In this document: positions 5,803-8,036 of the stretch, one piece after another
Position numbering within the stretch: the first letter of the stretch is position 1
Layout: every line of letters begins with the position of its first letter
Origin: Spirochaetales bacterium UBA4629
GTDB lineage: Bacteria > Spirochaetota > Spirochaetia > Sphaerochaetales > Sphaerochaetaceae
Direction: 5' to 3'
Assembly (NCBI GenBank): GCA_002406055.1
Contig: DHMZ01000075.1
Location: forward strand, 20,020 to 28,055
Length of the DNA: 8,036 nucleotides
Notes under the pieces: model-generated
The model's input: the letters and a program-made list of their open reading frames with translations, nothing else
Database searches by the model: none
What the model was told of the DNA's origin: nothing
Made by a program: the position numbers and the translations under genes

Positions 5803-7158
5803 ATGTACGAGCTTCTTTCTGGCCCTGAAGCCTCAGCTTTAGACAAATCACTTATTTCTAAATACTCATTGAGTGAAGAGCATCTTATTAAGAATGCTGC
5901 TTCTTTTGTTTTTTCTAACCATAAGGAATTGTTTAAAGATAAGACAATTCTTTTTATCGTAGGAAAGGGCAATAATGGCAGTGACGCTCTTTACCTCGCT
6001 TCTCTCTCTCTTTCTTGTGCAAAAAAAGTATATATTTATATGCATTTTCCACTTTCTAGTGGTGAAAATGAGAGATTTAAAGAGAGATTAGATAAATCTC
6101 TTTTTGTCCAAGATTTAGTTGATGCTGATATAATAGTTGATGGTCTCTTTGGTGTGAAGATGAGGCCAGAGTGTGATGAGAGGACTCAAAGAGTTGTAAA
6201 CTTTGTAAATTCAAGTAATGCTTATCTCATTTCTTTAGATGTCCCTTCTTTATATAAAATAAAGGCTAATTGCACTATATCTTTCATGGCTTTAAAGAGA
6301 GAAATGTATCTTCCTCAAAATAGAGCTATGTGTGGCAGTATTGAGCTATATAACCCAGGGTTTCCTTCTCATGATATTAAAGGAAGCGGGAAGTACTTTC
6401 TTTTAACATTTTCAGACTACAGGAGTCGAAAGTTTAATCTCGCTGATTACAAAAATACAAGAGGAGATTTAACAATCGTTGGAGGATGCAGTAAGTACCT
6501 AGGCGCTCCAATTTTATCATCTCTTGCGGCTTTCCATGCTGGGTGCGGCAAGGTTAGAGTCTTAAGTACAGAGAAGGTTAATGATGCTATTGTGAGTTCG
6601 TATCCTTCTATAATTCTTGCTCAATCTTTCAAAGAGTCTTCTTCCTTTGTAGTTGGTCCTGGGTGGGGAAGAGGAAGCAAAAAAAAGCTTGAAGAGATAG
6701 CCTTAAGTGGAAAGAATTTTGTTATTGATGCTGATGCTTTAAAGCTCCTTCCATCTCTCAATCTGAAACTTGGATATAGAGCAATTATTACTCCTCATTT
6801 AGGGGAAGCAAAGATGCTACTCAAAGAACTGAATATTAACTCAGAAGACTATTATGAAGCTATAAAAGAACTATGTAAAAGATTAGAGGTTATTGTTGTC
6901 TCTAAATCCTCAACTGTTACAATAAGTGATGGAGATAATGTATATATAGTCGATGGCGCTAATCCTAGCTTGGGAGTTGCTGGCTCTGGAGATGTTCTTT
7001 CTGGGATAATAGGTGCTTTTCTTTCTCAAGGCATGAGTCCACTTAGCTCTGCTCTAAATGGCACATTACTGCATCAAGAAAGTGGAAAGAGAGCACATGA
7101 AAAGTGGGGATTTTATAGTGCAGAGAACTTAATTGAAATGGTAGGCAAAACTAGATGA
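5803..7158 (+). CDS. nnr: Bifunctional NAD(P)H-hydrate epimerase/dehydratase (YjeF-type, Nnr)
   Basis: This enzyme repairs NADHX and NADPHX: the N-terminal half epimerises R and S hydrates, and the C-terminal ribokinase-like half dehydrates the S form with ADP or ATP. It has 451 residues, shorter than the usual 490-515. N-domain marks are LLSGPEASALDK (4-15), GKGNNGSDALYLA (54-66), IIVDGLFG (110-117) and LISLDVPS (142-149). The canonical SGLDADTG stretch after DxPS is missing, replaced by LYKIKAN. The C-domain looks intact: TRGDLTIVGGCSKYLGAP (219-236), VVGPGWGRG (283-291), DADAL (309-313), ITPHLGE (329-335) and NPSLGVAGSGDVLSG (387-401) with catalytic-type Asp397. The start matches the family N-terminus but lacks a ribosome-binding site. 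The gene overlaps the next one by ATGA (7155-7158). Dehydratase activity is likely; epimerase activity is uncertain. Confidence 0.92.
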   Translation: MYELLSGPEASALDKSLISKYSLSEEHLIKNAASFVFSNHKELFKDKTILFIVGKGNNGSDALYLASLSLSCAKKVYIYMHFPLSSGENERFKERLDKSLFVQDLVDADIIVDGLFGVKMRPECDERTQRVVNFVNSSNAYLISLDVPSLYKIKANCTISFMALKREMYLPQNRAMCGSIELYNPGFPSHDIKGSGKYFLLTFSDYRSRKFNLADYKNTRGDLTIVGGCSKYLGAPILSSLAAFHAGCGKVRVLSTEKVNDAIVSSYPSIILAQSFKESSSFVVGPGWGRGSKKKLEEIALSGKNFVIDADALKLLPSLNLKLGYRAIITPHLGEAKMLLKELNINSEDYYEAIKELCKRLEVIVVSKSSTVTISDGDNVYIVDGANPSLGVAGSGDVLSGIIGAFLSQGMSPLSSALNGTLLHQESGKRAHEKWGFYSAENLIEMVGKTR

Positions 7159-7559
7159 TTCAAGGTTATTTTTTATCTGTATTGTTTCTTCTTTTATCTT
7201 CGCTTTTGTACTATCAAAACAGGTATAGATTACAGTTATCTTTTCTGTTGAGATTTACTGAGAAATTAAAGAAAGACAGACGCGTACTATATCTTTTCTT
7301 TTCTATTGGTCTATTAACCTCATTAATTCTGTTTTTCTTTCCTATCTCCCCAGGCCCATTCATCCTTGGAGACTTAATTCCATCTTTATTAGTTTTATAT
7401 AATACACTCTGTTTTTTTATTGATATAAAACGTCAAGAAAAAAGTGAGAGCCAGCTCTATGTTTCTGCGCAAAAAGAGAACCGTCGAATATTTCTTGCGC
7501 GGCTCTCTCTAACTATTGCTGTATTGCATTTTGTTTTTCCGTCTTTAGTCTTACTGTGA
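7155..7559 (+). CDS. Unrecognised small membrane protein, about four helices
   Basis: This 134-residue protein is not one I recognise. Hydrophobic segments lie near 4-20 (YFLSVLFLLLSSLLYY), 44-64 (VLYLFFSIGLLTSLILFF), 68-90 (PFILGDLIPSLLVLYNTLCF) and 114-134. Basic stretches follow helix 1 (RFTEKLKKDRR, 33-43) and helix 3 (KRQEKSESQ, 92-100; KENRRIF, 107-113), so both loops are probably cytoplasmic with the N-terminus outside. There is no cleavable signal. The ATG overlaps the nnr stop as ATGA, with a weak GGTAGG box about ten bases upstream, and the Nudix gene starts seven bases after its stop. The tight packing implies co-expression with the two repair-type enzymes, but nothing in the sequence shows a function. 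Confidence 0.75.
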   Translation: MIQGYFLSVLFLLLSSLLYYQNRYRLQLSFLLRFTEKLKKDRRVLYLFFSIGLLTSLILFFFPISPGPFILGDLIPSLLVLYNTLCFFIDIKRQEKSESQLYVSAQKENRRIFLARLSLTIAVLHFVFPSLVLL

Positions 7560-7566
7560 GGATAAT

Positions 7567-7956
7567 ATGAAAGAGAGGCTTACTACTGCAGGTGTTCTTA
7601 TTAGAGATGGACTCTACCTTGTTGCTAAAAGAAAGAAAGGTGGTCCATTATCTGAAAAATGGGAATTCATTGGTGGTAAAAATCGCTATGGAGAGACAAT
7701 TGAAGATACATTAAAGCGAGAATGGATGGAAGAAGTAGGGGTAGAAATTAAAGTTTTAGATTTTCTTCTTCTTACAAAGTTTATTAATAATGACACTGAA
7801 TACACACTCCATTGTCACTTGGTAAAGACAGACTCTTTAATCTTTCTAAAGAATGTTCATGAAGAAATAATATGGGTGACAAAGGAAGAACTTAAAAATC
7901 TCCCATTTGGCCCATCTGATGGCCAAATAAGAGATTATCTATTAACAATTAATTAG
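7567..7956 (+). CDS. Nudix hydrolase, MutT-like
   Basis: This 129-residue single-domain protein has a complete Nudix box at 37-59. Gly37, five residues, Glu43, seven residues, then REWMEEVGV (51-59) fit GX5EX7REUXEEXGU, with Glu52, Glu55 and Glu56 as the metal-binding candidates. Such enzymes cleave nucleoside diphosphate-linked compounds. The start (TTAGVLIRDGLYLVAKRK), the WEFIGGK segment (32-38) and the size resemble MutT, which removes 8-oxo-dGTP. MutT normally has WEFPGGK, so the Ile leaves the substrate open. The GAGGAT box just before the ATG overlaps the end of the preceding gene. It closes the nnr operon, and pairing with Nnr suggests metabolite or nucleotide damage control. Family is firm; substrate is inference. 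Confidence 0.9.
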   Translation: MKERLTTAGVLIRDGLYLVAKRKKGGPLSEKWEFIGGKNRYGETIEDTLKREWMEEVGVEIKVLDFLLLTKFINNDTEYTLHCHLVKTDSLIFLKNVHEEIIWVTKEELKNLPFGPSDGQIRDYLLTIN

Positions 7957-7977
7957 AGAAGTGGTTGTTTATATATT

Positions 7978-8002
7978 TAGAAGCTTCATTTATAGCTTTC
8001 TT
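7978..8002 (+). terminator. Possible weak terminator after the Nudix gene
   Basis: A short stem (AAGCT with AGCTT, loop of about eight bases, extendable past one bulged T) lies 25 bases after the Nudix stop and is followed by the pyrimidine-rich TTTCTTTCC. The stem is short and AT-rich and the T run is interrupted, so this is only a candidate. The surrounding tail (7957-8036) contains no gene I can support. Confidence 0.2.
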
Positions 8003-8036
8003 TCCTTCATTTAGTATGACCTAAGACACTTGTCAA

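Noticed and set aside
5766..5972. Minus-strand 68-codon frame covering the nnr start and the intergenic promoters.
   Set aside because: It is antisense to well-conserved nnr codons, has no family signal, and overlaps the promoter region upstream of the riboswitch.
8008..8036. Minus-strand TTGACA at the very edge with a box 17 bases downstream (TAAATG), as a promoter.
   Set aside because: The -10 match is poor and no supportable minus-strand gene follows; the Nudix gene lies there on the other strand.
1..8036. CRISPR arrays, insertion sequences, tRNA or rRNA genes, long direct repeats.
   Set aside because: None seen on reading both strands: no regularly spaced repeats, no transposase motifs and no cloverleaf-like or rRNA-like segments.

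Overview
This is an AT-rich bacterial window with short intergenic gaps, Shine-Dalgarno-led genes and several coupled starts. A predicted outer-membrane-type beta protein, a lipoprotein with a loose lipobox (FPSC) and a periplasmic binding protein point to a diderm host. The gene set and low GC would suit a host-associated spirochaete such as a Sphaerochaeta or Treponema relative. That assignment is inference only, because the window holds no phylogenetic marker.

Layout, left to right. At 1-506 is the 3' part of an unrecognised plus-strand gene. Its stop codon abuts the stop codon of the converging minus-strand block. That block (507-5613) is transcribed right to left: thiB, thiP and thiQ (a complete thiamine/TPP ABC importer), then a small predicted beta-barrel protein, then a caspase-fold lipoprotein. 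Upstream of thiB lies a clear TPP (THI-box) riboswitch at about 5664-5734 with a plausible promoter just before it. Diverging from the same intergenic region on the plus strand are a bifunctional NAD(P)H-hydrate repair enzyme (Nnr), a small unrecognised four-helix membrane protein and a MutT-like Nudix hydrolase. The last 80 bases hold no confident gene.

How the parts fit. TPP binding to the riboswitch should switch off thiamine import when the cofactor is plentiful. No terminator is visible between thiQ and the beta-barrel/caspase pair, and only 42 bp separate them. That pair may therefore be co-transcribed with, and controlled by, the thiamine unit. The plus-strand operon looks like metabolite damage control: Nnr repairs hydrated NAD(P)H, and the Nudix enzyme probably removes damaged or surplus nucleotides.

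The points most worth a second look are: (1) the caspase-like lipoprotein linked to a beta-barrel partner in a possible TPP-controlled unit; (2) back-to-back promoters whose -35 boxes overlap, with the plus-strand one placed so that nnr mRNA may be leaderless; (3) an eroded epimerase domain in Nnr; (4) the orphan membrane protein between the two repair enzymes.
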